NCBI GenBank assembly: GCA_030668875.1
Contig: DAOVER010000011.1
Location: forward strand, 1 to 64,000
Length of the DNA stretch: 64,000 nt
Origin: Candidatus Heimdallarchaeota archaeon
GTDB taxonomy: Archaea; Asgardarchaeota; Heimdallarchaeia; Heimdallarchaeales; Heimdallarchaeaceae
Direction: 5' to 3'
Shown here: positions 9,319-17,846 of the stretch, one piece after another
Layout of the letters: each line of letters begins with the position of its first letter
How positions within the stretch are numbered: position 1 is the first letter of the stretch
The notes under the pieces: generated by a model
Database searches by the model: none
What the model was told of the DNA's origin: nothing
Seen by the model: only the letters and a program-made list of their open reading frames with translations
Position numbers and translations under genes: made by a program

Positions 9319-10632
9319 CTACCTCATTTGCTTAATGAGCTCAAGAAATTGTCCTATCATCTCTGAATAATTAAGTTCCCCTCTATCTATCATCCAGTGA
9401 TAAATAGCATCAATTTCATTGATTGAAGTCTTGAAATCTTGCCCATGACCCATCACTGAAATCTTAAACGATAACTCAAAGAATTGTGCCATTTTTGCTC
9501 TTACTGGATCATCATATCTCTCAAAAATATCTTTGATGCGAGTAATTTCTTCTGTTAAATCCAAACTATCGAGAATTGCACTATCTTTCATACTTGTACC
9601 CCCAACCATTCCTAAAATGCCCAAGGTTTTTGCTGAATGGAGTTGAAGTAATGCAGGTAAATATATGAAAAATGTAACAGCTTCTTCATATTCCAGATTT
9701 TGTGAGAGAAAGAATTTTCTTGCTTTATCAAAAGAACTAAAAGATTTTTTTGTTTCTCCAGTTGATTGATAAAGACCAGCTAATAATCTTCTGACTTTTG
9801 CTGTTAATTCTTTGTTTTCCACACTGGAAGCAGTTGACAACAATCTTTCTCCTTTTTCAATTGCTTCAGAAATAGTTATTTTTTCTGATCTTAATTGTAG
9901 CTCGATTCTGTGAGCATTAAACATTAGAGGGTGAATATCTTCAGGCTGATATCTATTTAGATATTCATCGATAAGTCTAATAGTCTCTTCAGGTTCCTCA
10001 ACAAATTGTGATAATATTATTTTTTTCTCAAAAGCTGATCTTTCAAAAGGAGTAGATTCAAAGAATTTGTAAGCTTCCTCTATGTTTGAATAGGCTTCTA
10101 AGACCTTCCCTTCCTCAGCATCTATTTGAGCTTCTAGTACTTGTAATTCATAATAATAGGGATCATTTCCTATTTTCTTTGCCTTTTCACGTAGAAAATG
10201 AACCGTTTCTCGAGCATCTGATAACTTATGATATACTAACTGAAGATGGGCTTTTGTTTGCCAATATCGGAAGAATATTTCTGGACTTGATTCCATAACT
10301 ACATCTTGATCAAGCTTATCTAGACACTTTTCTCCTTCTATATAGTCACCATAAGCAAAATAAGCTGTTGCAAGTTCAAGTGTTATCTTATAGTATTCTT
10401 CTATGAGCAATCGCTCTTTGGTCTGTTCTGATAATTCTAAAAGAAGGTCGATTGCTTGATTTTTTAAACCTAAAATAGTGAAGCATCTAGCAATTTTAAT
10501 CTCTACACTCCGTAACTCTTCCTCCTTCCCAGCAAGATAAAAAATGTCTCTAGCTTTGAGATACCAATGAAAGGCTTTTTTGAAATTAAATTGAGTGTAA
10601 TATTCATCACCTTTATCTCTTTCAGAGCTCAT
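9319..10632 (-). CDS. TPR-repeat protein
   Basis: The 437 residues are almost wholly TPR-like helix pairs, beginning with DEYYTQFNFKKAFHWYLKARDIF and continuing through the YLAGKEEELRSVEIKIARCF, YFAYGDYIEGEKCLDKL and GETKKSFSSFDKARKFF units. There is no enzyme motif, signal peptide or membrane span, so it should be a cytosolic scaffold. The downstream hypothetical gene follows after nine bases. The upstream 216-base gap is divergent with the nucleotidyltransferase-like gene and holds the inverted repeats listed separately. Confidence 0.75.
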   Translation of the reverse strand: MSSERDKGDEYYTQFNFKKAFHWYLKARDIFYLAGKEEELRSVEIKIARCFTILGLKNQAIDLLLELSEQTKERLLIEEYYKITLELATAYFAYGDYIEGEKCLDKLDQDVVMESSPEIFFRYWQTKAHLQLVYHKLSDARETVHFLREKAKKIGNDPYYYELQVLEAQIDAEEGKVLEAYSNIEEAYKFFESTPFERSAFEKKIILSQFVEEPEETIRLIDEYLNRYQPEDIHPLMFNAHRIELQLRSEKITISEAIEKGERLLSTASSVENKELTAKVRRLLAGLYQSTGETKKSFSSFDKARKFFLSQNLEYEEAVTFFIYLPALLQLHSAKTLGILGMVGGTSMKDSAILDSLDLTEEITRIKDIFERYDDPVRAKMAQFFELSFKISVMGHGQDFKTSINEIDAIYHWMIDRGELNYSEMIGQFLELIKQMR

Positions 10633-10716
10633 TATTTCGCTTCCATTTATCTTATATAGATTCTTCTATTTAAACCCTTAAAAAGCTGTTTTTTTGTTCA
10701 AAATCAAAAATGTTCT

Positions 10717-10753
10717 GTTGATAGTAAATGAAATATCACTAGCGGCTATCAAC
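10717..10753. promoter_or_regulatory. Inverted repeat GTTGATAG / CTATCAAC
   Basis: Two perfect 8-base arms separated by 21 bases lie in the 216-base divergent gap between the TPR gene and the nucleotidyltransferase-like gene. This could be a two-site operator or a weak hairpin. No protein can be tied to it. Confidence 0.4.
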
Positions 10754-10790
10754 TTGATTTTTGTACATTTTTGCATTCATAATTTCTTAA

Positions 10791-10802
10791 TTTTGTACAA
10801 AA
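10791..10802. promoter_or_regulatory. Palindrome TTTTGTACAAAA
   Basis: A perfect 12-base palindrome lies just upstream of the TATA-like box of the plus-strand gene. A related half, TTTTTGTACATTTTT, lies about 35 bases earlier. The position suits an operator. Confidence 0.4.
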
Positions 10803-10813
10803 TAGCTTTCATG

Positions 10814-10828
10814 AAATAAAATATAAAC
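10814..10828 (+). promoter_or_regulatory. TATA-like box
   Basis: AAATAAAATATAAAC is centred about 28 bases before the ATG at 10849, which fits a leaderless archaeal transcript. Confidence 0.5.
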
Positions 10829-10848
10829 TTAGAAAATAAATTCAAACA

Positions 10849-11673
10849 ATGAACGACTTTTCCCAATATCTGCTTCAAGCAAGAAAAGATGTTGAAAGTT
10901 GCATAGAAATATGGACAAATATTTTCGAAGAAAACTATAGTGATAAAATTGAATTTATGTATTCTAAAGGGTCAGCAACAAAAGAATGGGAAAGTCTAAT
11001 AGATTATGTTCCTATCATTAGTGATGTTGATATTCACATTAAAATCCATGAGGATACTACTATTTTCGAGAATTTAACTGATGCTTTTATCAGCTCAATA
11101 GGAATCTCACAGACCTATGAGGACATATTTGTTGAGAAGAACCCTGATCGTCTTCATATACCACGAACGCAGATAGTAAATATAAGTGACATAGAAAATT
11201 CAGAATCGTTTATTTTCCCAAAACCAGAAGATGTTAGAGTTTTAATAGGAAAATACCCTAAATTCGAGGATAAGCCCACAGATTTTATTAGAAGAATTGA
11301 TCGATTCAATTTAATAGAACAAGAAGATTTTCTTGCAACACTTCCTAAAACTGTCATTGATCGAACTGGTCTCGATCTCTGGAATTTGATTAGAAGGATG
11401 GTCTGGAGAGTATCTCCTACTCCAATAAGGCTACTCAGTCAAACACACGAAGAACCTTTAGACATCTGGAAATTAAATAGAACTTCCTTAGTGAAATTAT
11501 TAGAAGAAAAAGGATATGAGCAAATTGCTGAGAATTATCAAGATTATTATTATGAAGGTTGGATAGTTTTTCTAGAAGGTTTTAGTAGTTCCGATAACAT
11601 GCGCAGAATAATTTCTTTGGGTTTCGAAATCATAAAAGATTGTGTAGATGAAGTGAAAAAAATAGGAATTTAA
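10849..11673 (+). CDS. Nucleotidyltransferase-fold protein
   Basis: The region MYSKGSATKEWESLID...ISDVDIHI near residues 38-62 shows a GS followed by a D-x-D on a strand, which is the hallmark of the pol-beta-type nucleotidyltransferase fold (GS...DxD). The downstream part is helical, with IRRMVWRVSPTPIRLL near the middle. Such proteins add nucleotides to proteins, RNA or small molecules, or act as toxins in MNT/HEPN pairs; no HEPN partner lies next to it. It overlaps the convergent nitroreductase gene by four bases at its 3' end. The exact role is unknown. Confidence 0.55.
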   Translation: MNDFSQYLLQARKDVESCIEIWTNIFEENYSDKIEFMYSKGSATKEWESLIDYVPIISDVDIHIKIHEDTTIFENLTDAFISSIGISQTYEDIFVEKNPDRLHIPRTQIVNISDIENSESFIFPKPEDVRVLIGKYPKFEDKPTDFIRRIDRFNLIEQEDFLATLPKTVIDRTGLDLWNLIRRMVWRVSPTPIRLLSQTHEEPLDIWKLNRTSLVKLLEEKGYEQIAENYQDYYYEGWIVFLEGFSSSDNMRRIISLGFEIIKDCVDEVKKIGI

Positions 11674-12194
11674 ACAATGTCGAACTGAATGAATTCAATC
11701 ATTTTTGCTAGATTATTGAATTCTTCTCTACCTATGATTCTTTGGTGTTTTGTTTGGTCATATCCAAAAATACTCTTCGCATCACGAAAATTGTTGAACC
11801 AATACTCTAGATGTTGTATTTTTACCGCTTCATCTTGGATAAGAGTTGCTTTTACATTAAATTTTCTAAAACCTTTTTGAATTTTGAACATGTGATTCTC
11901 GGTTGCTAAAATATTTTTTAACCAATCAGCTTCCATTCCTCTAGGGCTATAGAGAGTGAGTTTACCCGTGTATAATCGTCTACAAAGAACAGGTTTAATT
12001 CCTTTCTTACCTGTTTTTCTTCCAATGGTTTGTATTAAAATCATTATTCTTCCTAATCCAAAAAGAGGGAGTAAATATGTCCTATACAAGAAAATAAAAA
12101 CGCGATTTAGTCTCCTTTCAAATTTAGTAAAACCAGATTTTCTTTCTTGATGTCTATAAACAATAGATCCTTCTGCAGGAAGTGTATTAACCAT
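11670..12194 (-). CDS. Deazaflavin (F420)-dependent nitroreductase family protein
   Basis: The core TIGRKTGKKGIKPVLCRR followed by GKLTLYSPRGMEADWLKN and RKFNVKATLI matches the DDN split-barrel family, which uses F420H2 to reduce quinones or nitro compounds. The usual family pattern is a TxGRKSG turn, then a W-x-x-N-L motif, then a strand with an R-A-R type end. The length of 174 residues is slightly longer than typical because of a basic N-terminal segment that may sit at the membrane. With the LLM fragment at the left edge it points to F420 chemistry in this organism. Confidence 0.75.
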   Translation of the reverse strand: MVNTLPAEGSIVYRHQERKSGFTKFERRLNRVFIFLYRTYLLPLFGLGRIMILIQTIGRKTGKKGIKPVLCRRLYTGKLTLYSPRGMEADWLKNILATENHMFKIQKGFRKFNVKATLIQDEAVKIQHLEYWFNNFRDAKSIFGYDQTKHQRIIGREEFNNLAKMIEFIQFDIV

Positions 12195-12246
12195 TAAGAA
12201 CTTCCAATTTTGCTGTTACTTATATTTTGTGAAGTTGGTAGTGAAA

Positions 12247-13149
12247 TTAGAATCTATGTACTTGAGCTTTAAGTCCTAATTCATCTACACGCTTTTTCAT
12301 TTCTTCATCAGTTAACTGTCTATTTAATCCAGAGTAAGCCGTTACAGCTGCTTCAAGAACATTGGTCCCAAATGATCTACCTTGAACTCTTGGAGTTGTT
12401 GTGATTACAGCTGCTACACCTCTATCTTTCAAACTGTCGATATCCTCAGCTGTTGTTGTATTTGTCAAGATTATCTTGTTATCCAAGTTATCTGGTGCAT
12501 ATTTTTTCGTGTATAAATAATCTCCAGCTATCACTGTAGCTCTCTCATAGAATTTTTTATATTTGGGTTTTCTTATATCTTGGCTTGAACCAGTCGGATA
12601 AATCCATCGCATAGGAAAACGTCTGACAAATGGTAAAACGATACTAGCAAGCAAAGGAACTTTATCTAATCCTTTTACTGCAATAGGTAAACCTAATCCG
12701 AACATGAAATCACCACAGGTAATTTCTAGTCCGACATCAGCTAATGAACAAGCCATTTCCCATCTATCTACTGCAGTAGACATGAAAGCGGTTTTTGGTT
12801 CATCTTCAAAAATGTCTTTTATCTGGTCATAAGATTCTTGCATTGAGATTCTTTCGATGGTTTTCTTGATACCAGTTCCATCAACAATGGGTGTTTTTTT
12901 GATACCTGAGATTAATCTATCAGCTTGTTTTACTCTATATACTTTATCACCTGTATGAAAAGCAAACATGAAACCACCTGCACCAAAACAATCAACTGTT
13001 CCATCTAATTCTTCAAATCGCTTCTTACACAGTTTTACATCACCATCAACACCCTCTCTACTCATCTCGATTTTTTCATTACCTAATTGTAGAATACCTT
13101 TGTGATCTCTTGAACTACTACCAAGAGATATTGAAATCACTTTCTTCAT
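12247..13149 (-). CDS. Conserved protein of the so-called quinate 5-dehydrogenase family, copy 1
   Basis: The protein begins MKKVISISLGSSSRDHK and keeps several long motifs shared with its paralogue at 26897-27823: VDRW-MA, GD(F/L)(M/L)(F/W)G, the YPTG...QD..KP.Y.K block, AGD(Y/F)L, KII(L/I)TNTT and SFGTNVLEA. Proteins of this sort are often labelled quinate 5-dehydrogenase in databases, but I see no classical Rossmann motif and consider the label weak. The ATG at 13149 aligns with the paralogue's start; the GTG at 13158 is upstream. The 98-base gap to the PHP gene makes an operon uncertain. Confidence 0.6.
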   Translation of the reverse strand: MKKVISISLGSSSRDHKGILQLGNEKIEMSREGVDGDVKLCKKRFEELDGTVDCFGAGGFMFAFHTGDKVYRVKQADRLISGIKKTPIVDGTGIKKTIERISMQESYDQIKDIFEDEPKTAFMSTAVDRWEMACSLADVGLEITCGDFMFGLGLPIAVKGLDKVPLLASIVLPFVRRFPMRWIYPTGSSQDIRKPKYKKFYERATVIAGDYLYTKKYAPDNLDNKIILTNTTTAEDIDSLKDRGVAAVITTTPRVQGRSFGTNVLEAAVTAYSGLNRQLTDEEMKKRVDELGLKAQVHRF

Positions 13150-13256
13150 GATAACCACAAATTACAATTTAATTTTTGAATCAAGTAAAAAGGTTGTTAC
13201 TTGCTTATATAATATCAGCTGAGAACTAAGAAAATTAGATGAAATGGGGTCAATTG

Positions 13257-13907
13257 TCACTTAAATCTACTTATCAATTCTTTCGGATGTGTTTCAAAAA
13301 GTTGTTCAAAGTATTCTTCTGGAATACCTGCTCCTCTCGCAGTTTCTTTAGCTTTTTTCATTGTGAGGAAATCTCTCGGAGCATGAAAATCTGAATTTAC
13401 TATCAACTTAGCACCAGCTTCTAAAGTAAACCGAGCAACTCTCCCATTGCCTAAATCATGTCCTCCTCTTGTAGTTATTTCCAGAAAAACATCATTCTTT
13501 TTTGCAGCTTCAGCTTCCTCGAAGGATAGGTTTCCAGGATGAGCTAAAATATCTACATCTGGACATGAAACGGCTGCTAAATTGGTTCCTTCAGCTACTG
13601 GTTCAACAATAGTTTCTCCATGAACAACAACTAAACAGTTCCTTTCTTTAGCTTTCTTTGCTAAAATAGGTATTCTGTAAGGCGGAACATGTGTTATTTC
13701 AACTCCTGGAATGAAGATTATTTCATCTCGAAAATCTTCTTGTAAATTTATTAAGCTATTGAGAATAAAATCGATATTAGAAGAATCAACATGATCTGTT
13801 ATTGCCATAGCATAGAAACCGTTTACAATAAACCTACGAATCTGTTCTGCTGGGGGAAGAACACCATCAGATAAGAAAGTGTGTGTATGAAAATCAGTTA
13901 GTTTCAT
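13257..13907 (-). CDS. PHP-domain phosphoesterase
   Basis: Metal-binding motifs of the PHP superfamily occur in order: DFHTHTFLSDG at the N-terminus, AITDHVD near 35, GVEITHV near 68, VHGET near 95, ILAHPGNL near 125 and VNSDFHAPRD near 175. They form the trinuclear metal site of histidinol-phosphatase and nucleoside-phosphate phosphatases. At 216 residues it is a stand-alone PHP protein. No histidine synthesis genes are nearby, so the substrate is unassigned. The ATG at 13907 is preferred over the TTG nine bases upstream. Confidence 0.85.
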   Translation of the reverse strand: MKLTDFHTHTFLSDGVLPPAEQIRRFIVNGFYAMAITDHVDSSNIDFILNSLINLQEDFRDEIIFIPGVEITHVPPYRIPILAKKAKERNCLVVVHGETIVEPVAEGTNLAAVSCPDVDILAHPGNLSFEEAEAAKKNDVFLEITTRGGHDLGNGRVARFTLEAGAKLIVNSDFHAPRDFLTMKKAKETARGAGIPEEYFEQLFETHPKELISRFK

Positions 13908-14007
13908 GTGAAACAAGAAGTGTAAAGGTTTAAGAAATTTATGCTAATTGAAAATAGTTCTTACTAAAAAGGCATAATTTGTTTGGTTTGAAAAAAGTAG
14001 GTGGAGT

Positions 14008-15792
14008 TTAGCTAAGTAGCTCCTCCAATTTATCTATTTGACTTGTAAGATAATTTATGCCCTTTTTCCAGAAGGTTGGATCATTCAAGTCAACTCCAAT
14101 TTCAGAAAGCATCTGTTCAGGTGTTAAAGAAGTTCCAACAGAAAGTAGTTTGACAAATTTTGGTTTGAACTCATCTTTCTCTTCTAGATACATTTGGTAT
14201 AGTGCAATAACAAGCAAGTTTGCCATATTATATGCATAAACATAGAATGGAACATGGATGAAGTGCGATACTACAAAACAATAAATTTCATAATCTTCCT
14301 TAATATTGCTTACAGAATTACCAAACATTTTTTCCATTTCTTCTACATAGATTTCTTTGTAATCTTGTGTAGAAGGTAGTTTTGTTTTCGTTAATTCATG
14401 TACTCTTCTCTCAAATTGGTAGAAAGCATTCTGTCTATGAGAAGTAGAGAAGTTACCTTCAATATGATTACATAACAAAGCTATCCTTTCATCTTTAGAT
14501 AGATCTTGCTCCATCAGATAATCAAAAGCTAAAATTTCATTGAAAACTGAAGCTATTTCAGCCACAGCAAGAGATGAACCAATATTAGTGAAAGTTTGAT
14601 TTTGTTGTATATGATAGTGATGTAGAGCATGTCCAAGTTCATGAGCAAGAGTAAGTACAGATTCAATATCTCCTGTGAAATTGACGAAAACAAAAGGATA
14701 CTGTGTTTGTCTTCCATAACTACAGAAAGCTCCACCTGTCTTTCCTTTTCTTGGAGTTACATCAATATGTTTGAGATCGTACAGTTTCTGAATAATCTCT
14801 TTGAATTCAGGCAAAAATCTTTCATTTACTACCTTAACTAATTCTATAGCTTCCTCGTAAGTATACTTTTTACCAATTTCTCCTACAGGAGCATAGATAT
14901 CAGACATTCTTAATTCGTCTAAGCCTATTACTTTCTTTTTCAAATTATAGTATCGTTCAACTATTGAATTGCTATCTGAAGTTACATCTCCTAAGGTTTC
15001 AACTATTTTATCACTTATCTCATTATCAAAATTCCTTCTTGAGATTGATTTTTCATAGTTCTTTCTCTTTGTTTCAAGATCCCAATCTTTCAGAACATTA
15101 TTGTAAATATGAGTGAAAATTAGTTCATTTTCTTTGAATTTTGAAACAAAGGTTTGTAGAGCTCTATATCTCACATCTTTGTCCTTATGATACATGAAAG
15201 CAAAGAGTTCAGAACCAGTCATTTCTTTCTTTTCTCCATCTACTTCGAATTCATACATGAAACCGCTTTCTATTTCATCGTAAAGTTTTGTAAAACCACC
15301 ACTTCCTGTTAGATCTTTCATCATAATGATTTGCTCTTCTTTTTCAGAAAGCTGATGATCTTTCTTTAATCTATTAAATTCTAAAGCGTGACGAAAATTA
15401 GATAATTCTGTTGAGTTTAAGAATTCTTGATATTTCTCTTCGGAAATTAGATTAAGTTCAAGTTCAAAAAAGATAACCGTTTCTCTTATTTTAACAGAGA
15501 ACTCTTCTACTTTTGCTTTTAATTCTTTTACTTCATCATCTAATGAAGTAGTTGAGTAGATTAATCCTGCGAATAGGCTTAGATAGAACATTCTCTCAAA
15601 TATTTCTTCTAATGCTATATACCATTCTTTCAATTGTTCTGGTTTAAGGGATGCATCTACTAGATTACCCTTTGCTTCAGAATTAAACTTTCTAGCAAGT
15701 TTTTCGATATTCTTCATATCTTCTTCGATTTTTGGGTCATCTATTCCTTTGTATAAGTTTGATAGATCCCATTCTAAAATTTGCTTAGACAT
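14008..15792 (-). CDS. pepF: M3 family oligoendopeptidase F
   Basis: The zinc-binding HELGHALHHYH lies near residue 385, and the C-terminal YxxxxxxxxxxH-type segment (YEIYCFVVSHFIHVPFYVYAYN) fits the M3B oligopeptidase fold. The length of 594 residues is normal for PepF. The enzyme would cleave cytosolic peptides of roughly 7-17 residues. It has no signal peptide. It lies divergently next to the tandem solute-binding proteins, which resemble oligopeptide binders, so peptide uptake and breakdown may be linked here. Confidence 0.92.
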   Translation of the reverse strand: MSKQILEWDLSNLYKGIDDPKIEEDMKNIEKLARKFNSEAKGNLVDASLKPEQLKEWYIALEEIFERMFYLSLFAGLIYSTTSLDDEVKELKAKVEEFSVKIRETVIFFELELNLISEEKYQEFLNSTELSNFRHALEFNRLKKDHQLSEKEEQIIMMKDLTGSGGFTKLYDEIESGFMYEFEVDGEKKEMTGSELFAFMYHKDKDVRYRALQTFVSKFKENELIFTHIYNNVLKDWDLETKRKNYEKSISRRNFDNEISDKIVETLGDVTSDSNSIVERYYNLKKKVIGLDELRMSDIYAPVGEIGKKYTYEEAIELVKVVNERFLPEFKEIIQKLYDLKHIDVTPRKGKTGGAFCSYGRQTQYPFVFVNFTGDIESVLTLAHELGHALHHYHIQQNQTFTNIGSSLAVAEIASVFNEILAFDYLMEQDLSKDERIALLCNHIEGNFSTSHRQNAFYQFERRVHELTKTKLPSTQDYKEIYVEEMEKMFGNSVSNIKEDYEIYCFVVSHFIHVPFYVYAYNMANLLVIALYQMYLEEKDEFKPKFVKLLSVGTSLTPEQMLSEIGVDLNDPTFWKKGINYLTSQIDKLEELLS

Positions 15793-15989
15793 AAATCTAC
15801 AGAGAATAGTTGGATTTAAGAATTTTATGAGATAGTAGTGAAAAAAGTATCCATTAGATTGGAATGAATTAATAATATGTTATTAGGGGTTTAGAAAGGT
15901 TAAGAGATATAATTGTCCGTTTCTATTTTAATGCTTGAAATGCCCTAACAAGTCTTAAATACGTCTTTTAGTTAAAAGTAATTTGTAAC

Positions 15990-17825
15990 ATGGAAAGTAC
16001 AGTCACTAAAAACAGTTTCAAATTGTTACCCTTTCTAATACTAGTTATTATTAACACATCAATTATAACGACTGCATGTCTAGGTGAATCAATACCACTT
16101 GGTCCAGGTAATTTAGCATTCAGTATTGATATATTAGCTCTTAACCAACAAGAGCATGCAGGAATCCACAAAATATCTGAAGTATTAGCAGAAAATCTAC
16201 CGAAGATTGGAATAGGAATAAATATTATTGAATTAACTACTAAGGATAGAATTGCAGAAAGAACATGGAGCTATCCAATTGGATTTGAACATGGTTATTT
16301 ACCACCGTATAGTGAAGGTGGTTTTGATGTTGTTTTGAGGGAAATTAAGTGGAATCTTGATTATACTTATGAAGGACATTTTGACAGCGGTAGTATTCCA
16401 CCTAATGGATTAAATTACTATCAATATATTAACCCCAAGTATGATGATGATCTCAACTCCTTTCTAAACGAAAGTGACCCAACAACTAGAACTGCATATT
16501 TTCTTGCACTTGACCGTCTATTATATGACGAATTGCCATCAATTGCCATTTGCTATCCTCGAACTGTTTATAGTCTCAAAGATTCTGTATCTGGTTTTGA
16601 GTTGGAATTACTTAACACAAATCAACATCGATTAGAGAATTGGGAAAACTCTGATGGTTATACTTTGAACTATGGTTTTAGGGAGAAATTATCAGGAACC
16701 AGTATATTTAATGAGAATTCTATTGGTGATTCTTTTTGGACACAAGCAGTCTATGGTTCTTTATATACAAGAACTAAACATTATGAAGATTGGATACCAA
16801 TGATTGCAAATAATACAATTGTTAGTGCTAAAAACAATGGGAAAATGAATATAACAGTAGGTATGGATCGGTTGGCGAAATTTAGTGATGGTAGTCAAGT
16901 TCTATCTGAGGATGTGAAATATAGCTATGAATTACTGTTGAATACTTCACATAGTTCTAGTCAACAATTTAATTATGCAAAATGTTTCCAATTGATAGAG
17001 TCTATTTCTATTATAGATAATTATACGCTTCAATTTAATCTGAACAAAATATATTTTTCACCATGTAAGATTCTTAGTTTAGGGATATTAGATAAATCAA
17101 GAGTTGAACCCTTAGTCGATACTTTTGGTTATGAAATATTCGAGGAACTACCTGGAACCTTTGATGTACAATATGATCTGGTAACTTCTTGTGGTCCTTA
17201 TAAGCTTGATTTATTAGATTTAGATCAGAATTTATTTAATTTATCTCCTAATCCATACTGGAATAATTTATCATTCTCTAATGGAATACAACCTCATCTT
17301 TTGTCACTTAATAGTTCTTATATTTCGAGCGATCAAGAAGGTATTGAAAAACTAGAATTAGGTGTTATAGATTTTATAGAATTGAAAGACTACATCATTC
17401 CTGACTTAAAAACAGGTTATACAAATGAATTATCTATTGATCGTGTAACTATTGAATTAGGTCTCAATATGATGCATCCTGTTTTTGGTACTGGAGAGCT
17501 TACACCTGTTGGGACAGGTGAATCTGCAATAAATATTCGAAAAGGTATAAGCCATGCAATTCCTCGAGATGATATAATAACGGATATTCTATTGGGTTTA
17601 GGTGTACCAGGAGTTGCTCCTTATTCGATGTATCGATGGGATGAAATTATGCCATATGCATATGATCTTGATTTAGCTCGATCTTATCTGGAAATGGCTA
17701 GTTATGGACCACTTTGTATAATACCAGAAGAAATAGGGTCAAATTACATGTTACTTATAATGATTTTTGGATTAGTCACAACAGTAATTATTTGCAAAAG
17801 AAAGAAAAATAATGAGAAAAGATGA
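15990..17825 (+). CDS. Circularly permuted SBP_bac_5-type solute-binding protein, copy 1
   Basis: A signal/anchor helix (LLPFLILVIINTSIIT) is followed by the half that is C-terminal in OppA/DppA: FSIDILAL, then EVLAENLPKIGI, GLNYYQYINPKYDD and the LLYDELPSIAICYPRTVYSL segment (to about 205). Only then comes the normal N-terminal half: VYGSLYTR (about 250), KFSDGSQVLSEDVKYSYEL (about 290-308), SCGPY and GISHAIPRDDIITDILLGLG ending at DLDLARSYLEMASYG. A C-terminal membrane helix with KRKK tail follows. Family members capture peptides or sugars for ABC importers, but no permease or ATPase of that class lies nearby. The permuted order is read directly from the sequence. Confidence 0.75.
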   Translation: MESTVTKNSFKLLPFLILVIINTSIITTACLGESIPLGPGNLAFSIDILALNQQEHAGIHKISEVLAENLPKIGIGINIIELTTKDRIAERTWSYPIGFEHGYLPPYSEGGFDVVLREIKWNLDYTYEGHFDSGSIPPNGLNYYQYINPKYDDDLNSFLNESDPTTRTAYFLALDRLLYDELPSIAICYPRTVYSLKDSVSGFELELLNTNQHRLENWENSDGYTLNYGFREKLSGTSIFNENSIGDSFWTQAVYGSLYTRTKHYEDWIPMIANNTIVSAKNNGKMNITVGMDRLAKFSDGSQVLSEDVKYSYELLLNTSHSSSQQFNYAKCFQLIESISIIDNYTLQFNLNKIYFSPCKILSLGILDKSRVEPLVDTFGYEIFEELPGTFDVQYDLVTSCGPYKLDLLDLDQNLFNLSPNPYWNNLSFSNGIQPHLLSLNSSYISSDQEGIEKLELGVIDFIELKDYIIPDLKTGYTNELSIDRVTIELGLNMMHPVFGTGELTPVGTGESAINIRKGISHAIPRDDIITDILLGLGVPGVAPYSMYRWDEIMPYAYDLDLARSYLEMASYGPLCIIPEEIGSNYMLLIMIFGLVTTVIICKRKKNNEKR

Positions 17826-17842
17826 ATGAAGAAGTTGCTGCA
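17822..17842. repeat. Remnant of tldE 3' end between the duplicated genes
   Basis: ATGAATGAAGAAGTTGCTGCA matches the sequence at 19658-19678 (ATGAATTAAGAAGTAGCTGCA) at 19 of 21 bases. The latter covers the last codons of the convergent TldE gene. It marks the right end of the duplicated unit. Confidence 0.5.
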
Positions 17843-17846
17843 ATAA

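Noticed and set aside
12247-13149. Quinate 5-dehydrogenase as a firm function
   Set aside because: The name is from memory of database labels; no dinucleotide motif was seen, so I kept the family without the function.
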